From contig CM039464.1 in assembly GCA_022414725.1 (NCBI GenBank), forward strand, positions 40,039,945 to 40,103,944: a stretch of 64,000 bases of DNA. The letters run 5' to 3'. Shown one piece after another: positions 1 through 11,900 of this stretch. The notes below the pieces were generated by a model. That model had not been told where the DNA came from. It searched no databases and saw only the letters and a program-made list of their open reading frames with translations. The stretch is from Microglena sp. YARC. Lineage: Eukaryota > Chlorophyta > Chlorophyceae > Chlamydomonadales > Chlamydomonadaceae. Made by a program: the position numbers and the translations under genes. Within the stretch, counting starts at the first letter, position 1; each line of letters begins with the position of its first letter.

Positions 1-625
1 CTACTCTAAACCCTCTTTATTATACAATTTCTATACCAATACTTCTTCAGCACATGAAAGCTTTCTCACATTCCCCACCTATTTTTATGGTTTCGGAGCG
101 AACCTCCCTCACACAGCTGGGGTGCAACATCGAATATTCTTATATTCTACTCCGAAATCCGAATCGTACTGCCAGCTTCCCGCGCTGCAGATTCGTTGCT
201 GAAGGGCATGTAGGCAGGTAATCCGGCTTTCATTTGTGTGTTTTGATGCTCGCAGGTGCACGCGCGCCTCATCTTCTCGACTGCTAGAGCCAGCTGCGAA
301 CGCTTATGAAGGAAGCACGAGCAGAGCCACAGCTTCGTCGACATTTCTAGATTCCAAATTCCTTTCCTTCTTTCCATCGGTCCTTGCTGCTTTCTCTCCG
401 TTCCTTCATCCCTTCCGTCTTCGCTCTTTCATCCTCACTTCGCCTCCGTAATATTCTCCCGAGATTCTGCTGAACTAGTCCCGCATGCATCGAAGTAGAA
501 GCAGCTCGGAGCTGCTGCGCTAGTCACTTTTTGTTGGAGCATATCTGACATAGATTGCGACAAAAGCAGCAGCAGTAGCGGTAAAAGAGCTGAGGAGCAG
601 AGCAGTTGTATCTCAAACAAACTCT

Positions 626-660
<35 letters not shown>

Positions 661-716
661 TGCTGAGGAGCTGTAACTAAAACAGACACCTGCAGCAGTA
701 TCAGAAACAGTATCAT

Positions 717-747
<31 letters not shown>

Positions 748-1013
748 AGCAGTAGCAGCAGCAGCAGCAGTAGCAATAGCAGCAGTAGCAATAGCAGTAG
801 CAGCAGTAGCAGCAGCAGGGCCACATACACCACCACGACCAGCAGCAGCGGCACTTGGAGCAGCATGAGGGTGTCAAGGGCCAGCTACGGCTGCTACACT
901 CTGTGTGTGTGAGACCTCTTACCTGCAGTACCTCTCCCAACCCACCAGCAGCACCGGCACGCTCTTGTACTTTCAGTCACACCTTCCTGTGTGAACGTAC
1001 ACATCACACTTAA
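1..1013 (+). promoter_or_regulatory. Upstream region and probable 5' UTR of the PHO4 gene
   Basis: No coding sequence is recognised here. A run of about ten CAG triplets lies at 628-657. A run of about eight CAT/ATC triplets lies near 711-735 and passes directly into an interrupted CAG/TAG tract up to about 830. These runs create leucine- and cysteine-rich open frames on the minus strand that I treat as artefacts. The PHO4 start codon follows at 1014. Promoter elements could not be identified, so the regulatory role is inferred only from position. Confidence 0.4.
628..836. repeat. CAG and CAT triplet microsatellites
   Basis: Perfect and interrupted CAG triplets (628-657 and about 736-830) flank a CAT/ATC run at about 711-735. 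They lie 180-390 bases before the PHO4 start codon, so they are probably in its promoter or 5' UTR. Confidence 0.85.
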
Positions 1014-4000
1014 ATGGCTGCCACGTCATCCTACGATGCCTTCGTGTCAACTTACCTGTCCGGTGAACTCAATTCCGTCCTGTGGATTGTAATTGTGGGG
1101 GCCTTTGCTAGCTTCTTCCTCTCCTACGCCCTGGGGGCCAATGACGTGGCCAACTCATTTGGTACCTCAGTAGGGTCACGAACCCTAACCCTGTTCCAGG
1201 TAGGTGTGGAGAAATGGGGTGGGGATTGGGGAGCTGGTGGGGTGGCGGGGGTGGGGTTGGGGGTGGGGTGAGGTGGGGTTGGGGGAGCTCGTGGGTGGGC
1301 GGGGGTGGGGGATTATTGCGTGTGTTTGTGACGTCGCCAACTCATTCGGTACCTCAGTAGGCTAGCGAACCCTGACCCTGTTCCAGGTAGGTGTGGAGAA
1401 AGGGGGCAGGTGGGGTTGGAGGTTGCAGGCAGGGTGGGGTGGGGTGGCGGGGGTCAAGGAGGATTGTGTGTGTGTGTGTATGACGTGGCCAACTCATTCG
1501 GTACCCGTCAGTAAGATCACGAACCCTAACCCTGTTCCAGGTAGGCGAGGAGAAAGAGGGCAGGAAGGGTGGGGTGGGGTGGCGGTTGGCGGGGGTGGAG
1601 GAGGTTTGCGTGTGTGGGACGTGGCAGATTCATGGTGTGGAGAAAGGGGGCAGGTGGGGTGGGTTGGGGTTGGGGTTGGATGGCGGGGTGGGGTGGCGGG
1701 TGGGGGAGGGTTGTGTGTGTGTATGGCGAGGCCAATTCATGGTGCCGAGAAAGGGGGCAGATGAGGTGGGTTGGTGAGGTTGGGGTTGGGGTTGGGGGCG
1801 GGGTGGAGGGGTTGGAGGAAGATTGTGTGTGTGTGTGTATGACGTGGCTAATTCATGGTGTGGAGAAAGGGGGCAAGGTGGGGGTGGGGTGGGTTGGGGA
1901 ATGGGGTGGGGTGGCAGGGGTGGGGGAGGATTTGTGTGTGTGTATGACATGGTCAATGTATTTGTTACCTCAGTAGGCTTGCCAGGTAGGCATAGAGGAA
2001 GGGGGAAGGTGGGGTGGTGGGGGGTGGTGGGGTTGGGGGAGGATTGTGTGTGTGTGAGTGACGTGCCAAATTCATGGATGTGGAGAAAGGGGGAAGGTGG
2101 GGTGGGGTGGGGGTTTGGGTGGCGGGTGGAGGGGGTGGGGGAGGATTGTGTGTGTATATGACGTTGCTAACTCATTTGGTACCTCAGTAGGATCACGAAC
2201 CCTAACCCTGTTCCAGTTAGGCGTGGAGAAAGGGGGCAGGGAGGTCAGAGTGGATTGTGTTGTCTCGTGTGTGTTGTCTGGTGTGTGCATGGTGTGCATG
2301 GTGCGGTGCGTGAATGGTGTGGTGTGTGCATGGTGTGGTGCGTGAATGGTGTGGTGTGTGCATGGTGTGCATGGTGTGGTGTGTGCATGGTGTGGTGCGT
2401 GAATGGTGTGGTGTATGCATGGTGTGCATGGTGTGGTGTGTGCATGGTGTGGTGCGTGAATGGTGTGGTGTGTGCATGGTGTGCATGGTGTGGTGTGTGC
2501 ATTGTGTGGTGCGTGAATGGTGTGGTGTGTGCATGGTGTGCATGGTGTGGTGTGTGCATGGTGTGGTGCGTGAATGGTGTGGTGTGTGCATGGTGTGCAT
2601 GGTGTGGTGTGTGCATGGTGTGGTGCGTGAATGGTGTGGTGTGTGCATGGGTAGTGTGTGGATGGGGTGGTGTGTGCACGGGGTGGTGTTTGCATGGGGT
2701 AATGTGTGTGCATGGGGTGGTGTGTGTGCATGGGGGTGGTGTGTGTGCATGGGGTGGTGTTTGCATGGGGTAGTGTGTGTGCATGGGGTAGTGTGTGTGC
2801 ATGGGGTGGTGTGTGTGCATGGGATGGTTTGCGCGCATGGGGTGGTGTTTGCATGGTGTAGTGTGTGTGCATGGGGTGGTGTTTGCGTGGGGTGGGTGGT
2901 TGGTGTGCATGGGGTGGTTTGTATGCATGGGGTGGTGTTTGCATTGGGTGGTGTGTGTGCATAGGGGTGGTTTGTATGCATGGCGTGGTGTCTGTGCATG
3001 GTGTGGTGTGTGCATGGGGGTGGTATGTGTGCATGGGGTGGTATGTGTGCATGGTGTGGTGTGTGCATATGGGTGGTGTGTGTGCATGGGCTGGTGTTAG
3101 CATAGTGTGGTGTGTCCGCTTGGGTCGGTGTGTGCATGGTGTGGTGTGTGCATATGGGTGGTGTGTGTGCATGGGCTGGTGTTAGCATAGTGTGGTGTGT
3201 GCATGGGGTGGTGTGTGCGCATGGGGTGTTGTTTAAGCATGTGGTGGTGTATGCATGTGGTGTGTAAATGGGGTGGTGTGTGCGTGGAGTGATATGTGCA
3301 TGTGGTGGTGTGTGAATGAGGTGGTGTGTGTGCATGGGGTGGTTTGTATGCATGGGGTGGTGTGTGTGCATGGGGTGGTGTTCAAGCATGGGGTGGTATT
3401 CTGCTAAACGTGGTGGTAGCTCGGACTGTCACCTCATCTCACCTCGCCCCACACCTCAAACCTCACCCCATACCTCAAACCTCACCTCACACCTCACACC
3501 TCACCTCACCTCGCCCCACACCTCACACCTCACCCCATACCTCAAACCTCAAACCCCACCTCACACCTCACACCTCACCTCAGCTCGCCCCACACCTCAC
3601 CTCATACCTCAAACCTCAAACCTCACCTCACACCTCACACCTCACCTCACCTCGCCCCACACCTCACACCTCACCCCATACCTCAAACCTCAACCCCCAC
3701 CTCACACCTCACACCTCACCTCAGCTCGCCCCACACCTCACACCTCACCCCATACCTCAACCCTCAAACCTCACCTCACACCTCACACTCACTCACCTCG
3801 CCCCACACCTCACACCTCACCCCATACCTCACTCAAACCTCAAACCTCAAAGCCCTCAAACCTCAAACGCTCACCTCACCTCACCTCACCTCACCTCGCC
3901 CCACACCTCACACCTCACCCCATACCTCAAACCTCAAACCTCACCTCACCCCACCTCACCCCACCACATGCAGGCATGTCTAATAGCGGGTGTGTTTGAG

Positions 4001-7000
4001 CTTAGTGGTGCTGTTCTGCTAATCGAGGTGGTAGCTTGGAAGGTGGAAGAGAACATCTTGCACTTCTCACCTCACACCTCACACATCTCACCTCACCCCA
4101 CACCTCACACCTCACCCCCCACACCTCAAACCTCACCTCACCCCACCCCACCATATGCAGGCATGTCTAATAACGGGTGTGTTTGAGCTTAGTGGTGCTG
4201 TTCTGCTAATCGAGGTGGTAGCTTGGAAGGTGGAAGAGAACATCTTGCACTTCTCACCTCACACCTCACACATCTCACCTCACACCACACCTCACACCTC
4301 ACACCCCACACCTCACACCTCACACTTCTCACCTCACACCTCACACATCTCACCTCACCCCACACCTCACACCTCACACCCCACACCTCAAACCTCAAAC
4401 CACAACTCCCCTCCCCACACCATATGCAGGCATGTCTTATAGCGGGTGTGTTTGAGCTTAGTGGTGCTGTGCTGCTCATTGAGGCGGTCGCTCGGACTGT
4501 CACCTCACACCTCACCTCACCTCACACCTCACCTCTCACCTCACCTCACACCTCACCTCACCTCTCACCTCACCTCACACCTCACCCCACACCTCACCTC
4601 TCACCTCACCTCAGACCTCACCTCACCTCACACCTCACCTCTCACTCACCCACACCACCCCACCCCTCACCCCACACCTCACACCTCACACCCACACCAC
4701 CCCACCAAACCTCACCCCTCACCGCACACCCCACCTCACCCCACACCTCACACCTCACAACCCACACCTCAAACCTCAAACCACAACTCCCCTCCCCACA
4801 CCATATGCAGGCATGTCTTATAGCGGGTGTGTTTGAGCTTAGTGCTGCTGTGCTGCTCATTGAGGCGGTCGCTCGGACTGTCACCTCACACCTCACCTCA
4901 CCTCACACCTCACACCTCACCTCACCTCACACCTCACCTCACACCTCTCCTCACACCTCACCTCACCTCACACCTCATCTCTCACCTCACCCTCACACCC
5001 TCACCTACCTCACTCTACCCAATCACCACCATCACCTCACACCTCAAACCTCTCTTCTACCTCACCTCACACCTCACCTCACACACCTCACCTCTTTTCA
5101 CCTCACACTCACAAACTTCTCACCTCACCTCTCACCTCCACCTCACCTCACTCACCTCACCTCTCACCTCACCTCACACCTTACACCTCCCCCCTTCCAC
5201 CTCACCCCACCCCACCATATGCAGGCATGTCTAATAGCGGGTGTGTTTGAGCTTAGTGCTGCTAAGCGAGGTGGTAGCTCGACTGTCCCCCACCTCACAC
5301 CTCACACCTCAACTCACACACTCTCTCACCTCCCCTCACCATGTGCAGGCATGTCTTATAGCGGGTACGTTAGCGCTTAGTCGGTGCTGTGCTGCTAGGT
5401 GAGGTGGTAGCTCGGACTCCCCCCTCCCCTCCCCCCCACCTCGCAGCTTGCACCTCGCCTCATCCCCCCCCCCCCATCTCCCCTCCACCCACTCCCCCCT
5501 CCCTTCCTACTTCACCTCCCCCCACCATATGCAGGCATGTCTTATACGCGGCAGTGTTTGAGCTTAGTGGTGCTGCGCTGCTAGGCGAGGTGGTAGCTTG
5601 GACGAATACGTGGTGGCAGAGGACACCTTACACCTCAAACCTCCCCCTTCCACCTCCCCCCTTCCCCTCCCCTTCCACCTCACCTCGCCCAAACCATATG
5701 CAGGCATGTCTTATGGCGACAGTGTTTGAGAGCTTAGTGGTGCTGCGCTTGCTAGGCGAGGGTGGTAGCCTCGGACGGTGGCAGAGGACATCTTACACCT
5801 CAAACCTCCCCCCCTTCCACCTCCCCGTTCCACTCACCTCGCCGCAACCCATATGCAGGCATGTCTTATTGCGGCAGTGTTTGAGCTTAGTGGTGCTGTG
5901 CTGCTAGGCGAGGTGGTAGCTCGGACGGTGGCAGAGGACATCTTACATAGTGACGACTTTGCTGATGTGCCTGATGTCCTAGCCTATGGCATGATGTGTG
6001 CAATGGTGGCGGCAGGTGAGTGTGTGTGTCTGTGTGTGTGTGTCTGTGTGTGTGTGTGGGTGGGTGGGTGTGACTGGTGTGTTGTGTGTGGGTGGGGTGG
6101 GGGTGGGGGTGGGGGGTGGGGGTGGAATGCACTCACTCACAAACAGACACACACACTCACACACAGACACACACACTCACCAAAATTACATAGTGACGAA
6201 TGTACTTCGCTGATGTGCCTGATGTCTTGGCCTATGGAATGATGTGTGCAATGGTGGCGGCAGGTGCAGTGTGTGTTTGTCTGTGTGATGTGTGTTTGCA
6301 TCCCCCCCCCACCCACCCCAACCCACCCACCCACCCACGCATAATCCACTCAACCCACCAAACACCAAGATAACTCAAACCCGAACCTAATCTTGCTTAG
6401 TGATGACTTTGCTGAGATGTGGCCTGGCGTCCTAGCCCTATGGCATGATGTGAGCAAATGTGGCGGCAGGTCAGTGTGTGTGTGTGTGTTGTGTGTGTTT
6501 GTGCATTCCCCCCCCCCCCCCCCCCCACCACCCCACCACACACCACCAGCCAGCCAACCACCCTCCCCCCACCACCCTCCACCCCCGCCCACGCTCCCCC
6601 CACCCACCCACAAAATCCCAACCCAAACCCAACCCAAACCAAACTCGAAACCCAAACTTAATCTTGCTTACTGATGTTTACTTTTGCTGATGTGGCCTGA
6701 TGTCCTCGCTATGGCATGATGTGCGCAATGGTGCAGGCAGTGAGTGGTGGAGTGTGTGTTTGTGTATGTGAGTTGTGCATTCCCGCCACCCCACCCCAAT
6801 CCCAACCTCTTCCGCCACCCACAACCCTTCATACCCACCCCAACTTCCCCCTCTGCCAAAACCACCAAACATTATGTTCACTTAGTGACGACCGATTTTA
6901 TGCTGATTTTTGGTTCCCCCCCTGGGGGCCCTATGGCATGAGATGTGTGCAATGGTGGCGGCCAGGTGGAGTGTGTGTTGCATCCCCCCCCCCTCCGCCA

Positions 7001-8622
7001 TCCCCCCCAACCCACCCTAAGACCACGCCACACCAAACCCAAACCCAAACCAAGACTTCATCTCGTATTTTGAATATTTTGAGGATGATGTGCCAGATGG
7101 TCCATGCCCCCCCCCCCCCCCCATGCCCCCCAAAACCCCCAACCCAATCCTAAAACCACACCAAGCCAAACCAAACCAAATCCAGGCCTAATATTGAGGA
7201 CATTGCCTGATGTGCATGATGTCCGCCCCCCCACCTCCCACCACCCACCACCCAGTCCACCCACACACACACACATCCCTCATCTTCAGGATGGTGTGGA
7301 TATCTATGAATCAACCACCCTCGCTAGGCCTAGGCAGATTGCCATCTTCTAGCACCCCACTCTCCGTTTCGGCGCGCATCATGTGCGTCGCGGCCTGGTC
7401 TGTTCTCTATCTCACAAACACACACCACATACCGCTCACAAAGCATCATACCCCCCCCCCCCCCCCCCCCCCTCCTCGCCCCTACACGCGTGGTGGATTA
7501 TGATCCCCACCCTCGCTAGGCCTAGCCATCTCTAGCACCCACTCCGTTATGCGCGTCGCTTAATCATGGGTGGGTCGGCCTGGTCTGTCACTCACACACA
7601 CATACACACACACACACACGGCACCAACCCCCACCCACAGACACCCACACACACCTACACAATCCGCCTGCCCCCCCTCTCCCCTCCCCCTCAGGCGTGT
7701 GGATTATGATCGCCCACTTCCTAGTCTAGCCATCTCTAGCACCCACTCTGTCAATTTGGGGCCATCAAGGAGCGTCGCCCCTGTGTCTGATTGTCTTCGA
7801 TCACACCACAAACAAACACACCAATACCCTCACACGCACATACCCCCCACTCTATGTTACCCGCCCACACACGGATTCCCTTTCCCCCCTCCCCTCAGCG
7901 CGTGTGGAATTATGATCGCCACCCTACACTAGGCCTGGCCATCTCTAGCACCGCCATTCTGTTTATCTGGGGCCATTCAAGGGCGTCGGCCTGGTCTGTC
8001 TCTTTCTTCACACAACACACACCAATACCCCTCACACGCACACAATACGCTCGCTCCGTCCCACACCACAGTCACACAACCGGATTCCCTTCCCCCCTCC
8101 CCTCAGGCGTGTGGATTATGATCGCCACCCTACTAGCCTGGCATCCTCTAGCACTAGATGGTATGTGGCGCGTCGGCCGGGTCTGTCACTCACCACACAC
8201 ACATACACACACCACACACCAACACCCAAGACACCCCACAAACATACACAAAAACGTCCCCCCTGCTTCCTCCCCCCCCTCCTCGCAGGCGTGTGGATTA
8301 TGATCGCCACCCTCCTAGGCCTGGCCATCTCTAGCACCCACTCCGTTATCGGCGCCATCCATGGGCGTCCGCACTGGTCTGTCACCCACCACACACATAC
8401 ACACACACACACAAACCCCCACCACACAGACACCCACACACTAAACACATAACCGCCTGCCCCTCACCACTGCACTCTTCACCCAACAACAACTGCCCCC
8501 TCCCCCTACAGGTGTGGTGCGATTATGATCGCCACCTACTAGGCCTAGCCATCTCTAGCACCATTCACTCCGTTATCGGCCGCCATCATGGGCGTCGCCG
8601 GCCCCGTCTGTCTCTCACACAC

Positions 8623-8659
<37 letters not shown>

Positions 8660-8935
8660 ACACACACACAGTTCACCTCACACAACACCACCTGCCCCTC
8701 CCTCCCCGTCCCCTACAGGCGTGTGGATTATGATCGCCACCCTCCTAGGCCTGGCCATCTCTAGCACCCACTCTGTTATCGGCGCCATCATGGGCGTCGG
8801 CCTGGTCTGGAACGGAGTGAAGGGCATTCGCTGGTCGGAAAGTAAAGACACTTTTCCCTTTGTCTCCGGCTTCGTACCAGTAGTGGTGTCGTGGGTCTCG
8901 TCGCCAGTTGTCTCAGCAGGTACGTGGTGTGTGTG

Positions 8936-8970
<35 letters not shown>

Positions 8971-11900
8971 GTGAAGGGCATTTTTCGCCTGATCGGAAAG
9001 TAAAACAACTTTCCTTTGTCACCGGCTTCGTACCATTAGTGGTGTCGTTGGGTCTCGTCGCCAGTGGTCTCAGCAGGTACGTGGTGTGTGTGTGTGTTTG
9101 TGTGTGTGTGTGAAGGGCACTCGCTGGTCGGAAAGTAAAGACACTTTCCCTTTGTCACCGGCTTCGTACCAGTAGTGGTGTCGTGGGTCTCGTCGCCAGT
9201 GTCTCAGCAAGGTACGTGGGGTATGTGTGTGTGTGTGTGTGTGGGGGGGGGGGGGTGAGAGAGAGAGTGTGAGTGTGAGAGAGAGGTTTGTGTGTGTGTG
9301 TGAAGAGTGTGTGTGTGTGTAAGAAGTGAGCGTGTGTGATGAGGAGAGAAGTGTGTGTGTAAGTGTGAGCTGTGTGTATGTGTTTGAGAGAGTGTGTGCT
9401 GTGACGCGTTCAGAGCGAAGAGTGTGTTGTGTAAGTGTGTGTGTGTGTGTGGGTGTGTGTGTGGGGGGGGGGGGGGTGAGAAGAGAGAGTGTGTGTGGAG
9501 AGAGTTTTGCTGTGTGTGTGTGAGAGTGTGTATGTGAGTTAGAGTGAGCGTGTGTGTATGAGAGAGAGTGTGTGTGTGTAAGTGTGAGCGTGTGTGTGAG
9601 AGAGTGTGTGTTGTGTACAGTGTGAGCGTGTGTGTGAGCAGAGAGTGTGTGTGTGTAAGTGTGAGCATGTGTGTGTGAGAGAGTGTGTGTGTGTAAAGTG
9701 TGAGCGTGTGTGGTGAGAGAGAGAGTGTGTGTGTGTAAGTGTGAGCGTGCGTATGTGTGTAACGAGAGAGAGTGCTGTGTGTGTAAGTGTTGAGCGTGTG
9801 TGTGTACGAGTGTGTGGTGTGAAGGATGTAAGTGTGAGCGTGTGTGTGAGAGAGAGTGTGTGTGTGTGAGCGTGTGTGTGTGATAGTGTGTGTGTGTGTG
9901 GGACTAAAGTGGTGAGCGTGTGTGTGTAACTGAGTGTGTGGTGTGTGTACGTAAGACTGTGTGTGTGTGTAAGTGTAGCGTTTGTGTGTGTCAGAGTGGT
10001 GTGTTGTGTTGTTGTGTGCTCTCGGTAGTGTGTGAAGTGGCGCGTCGTGGTGTACAGTTGTGTGTGTTGTCAGTCTTAGCGTGGAACAGAGCCACTACGA
10101 ACGAGAGAGAGGTGATGTGTGAGCGTGTGTGTGTAAGAGTTTTTGTGTGTTGTGTTTAGAGTGTGATTGTGTGTAGTGGGAGCGTTTGTGTGTGTGAGAG
10201 TGTGGTGTAGGTGGTAGGTGAAGCTGTAGGTGGTGTAGCGAGTGTGTGTGTTGTAGGTGGTTGTGGTTTGTGAGAGAGAGTGAGTTTTGTTGTGAGCGTG
10301 TGTGTGTGATTGTGGTGTGGTGTTGTAAGTGTGAGAGTGTGTCATTCATGGATAACGGTGTGTGTGTTGTGTGTAAGTGTGTGTGCCGGTGTGTTGGGAG
10401 CGCTCGAGTGATGAGGGTGAGTGTGGTAGTGGTGCGAGGAGTGTGGAGTTGAAGTGAATGAGCGTGAGCGTGTGTTGTAGAGAGAGAGAGTGTGCTGGTG
10501 TGTAGCTAGTGTTGTGTGTAACGATTGACGAGTGTGTGTGTGTTCTACAAGTATCGTAAGTGTGTGTGTGTGTGTTAAGTGTGAGTCGTGTGATGAGTAG
10601 GTACGAGGTGTGTTTGTGTGTGTCAAGTTGTTGAGGTCGTGTTTGTGATGAGTGTGTGTGAGTGTGTGGTTAGTGGCGGACGAGAGTGTGTTTGTAAGTG
10701 TGAGCTCAGTGAGGTGTGTTGTGTAAAAGTGTTGAAGTGGTGTGCTGATCAGTAGTCAGTTGTGAATGTAGTAAAACTGACTGAGAGAATCTGGATGTGT
10801 AGTGTGGAGGTATAGAGTGTGATATATTGTTGTTCGTGTACGTGTGAGAGAGAGTGAGTGTGTGTGAGCGTGTGTGGTGTTGATAGTGTGTGGTGGTGTG
10901 TAAGTGTGAGCGTAGTGTGGGTGTACGAGTTGTGTGTTGTTGTAAAGTGTGTGTGTGTGTGAAAGTGTGAGCGTGTGTGTGTGTGAGAGTGTGTGTGTGT
11001 AGTGTGGCGTGTGTGTGAGAGAGAGAGTGGTGTGTGTGTGAGCGTGTGTTGTGTGATAGTGTGTGTGTTGTAAGTTGTGGGGCGTGTGTGTGTACGAGTG
11101 TGTTGTGTGTGTGTAGTGTTGTTGTTGTGTGTGTAAGTGTGAGCGTGTGTGTGTACGAGTGTGTGTGTGTGTGTCAGTGTGAGCGTGTGTGTGTGATAGT
11201 GTGTGTGTGAGCGTGTGAGCGTGTGTGTGTGATAGTGTGTGTGTGTGTAAGTGTGAGCGTGTGTGTGTACGAGTGTGTGTGTGTGTGTAAGTGTGTGTGT
11301 GTGTAAGTGTGAGCGTTTGTGTGTGTGAGAGTGTGTGTGTGTAAGTGTGAGCGTGTGTGTGAGAGAGAGAGTGTGTGTGTTTGAGCGTGTGTGTGTGATA
11401 GTGTGTTGTGGTGGTGTAAGTGTGGGCGTGTGTGTGTACTAGTGTGTGTGTGTGTGTAAGTGTGTGTGTGTGTGTAAGTGTGAGCGTGTGTGTGTGAGAG
11501 AGTGGTGGTGTGTGTTAAGTGTGAGCGTGTGTGTGTGATAGATCGTGTGTGTGTATAGTGTGAGCGTGGTGTGTGTAGAGTGTGTGTGTGTGTGTCAGTT
11601 TGAAGCGTGTGTGTGAGTAGAGAGTGGTGTGTGTGTGAGCGTGTGTGTGTGATAGTGTGTGTGTGTAAACGTGTGAGCGTGTGTGGTGTACCGAGCGTGT
11701 GTGTGTGGTGTGCAAGTGGTGTGTGTGCTAAGTGTGAGCGTGTGGTGTGTGAGAGTGTGTGTGTGTAAAGTGTGAGCGTGTGTGTGTGATAGTGTGTGTG
11801 TGTAAGTGTGAGCGTGTGTGTGTACGAGTGTGTGTGTGTGTACGTTTGAGCGTGTGTGTGTGAGAGAGTGTGTGTGTATGTGTAAGTGTGTGTGTGTAAG

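Noticed and set aside
2072..3389. Open frames of up to 390 residues rich in His, Thr, Pro (minus) or Cys, Val, Trp (plus)
   Set aside because: They are translations of the GTGTGCATGG minisatellite in several frames at once, and have no domain or start context.
3316..5380. Long Ser/Pro/His/Leu frames of up to 385 residues
   Set aside because: Produced by CACCTCA repeats. The only meaningful parts are the repeated exon 2 segments.
1330..9212. CRISPR array or mutually exclusive exon cassette
   Set aside because: Spacers are simple repeats, units are degenerate and of variable length, and most copies are half exons, so neither model fits.
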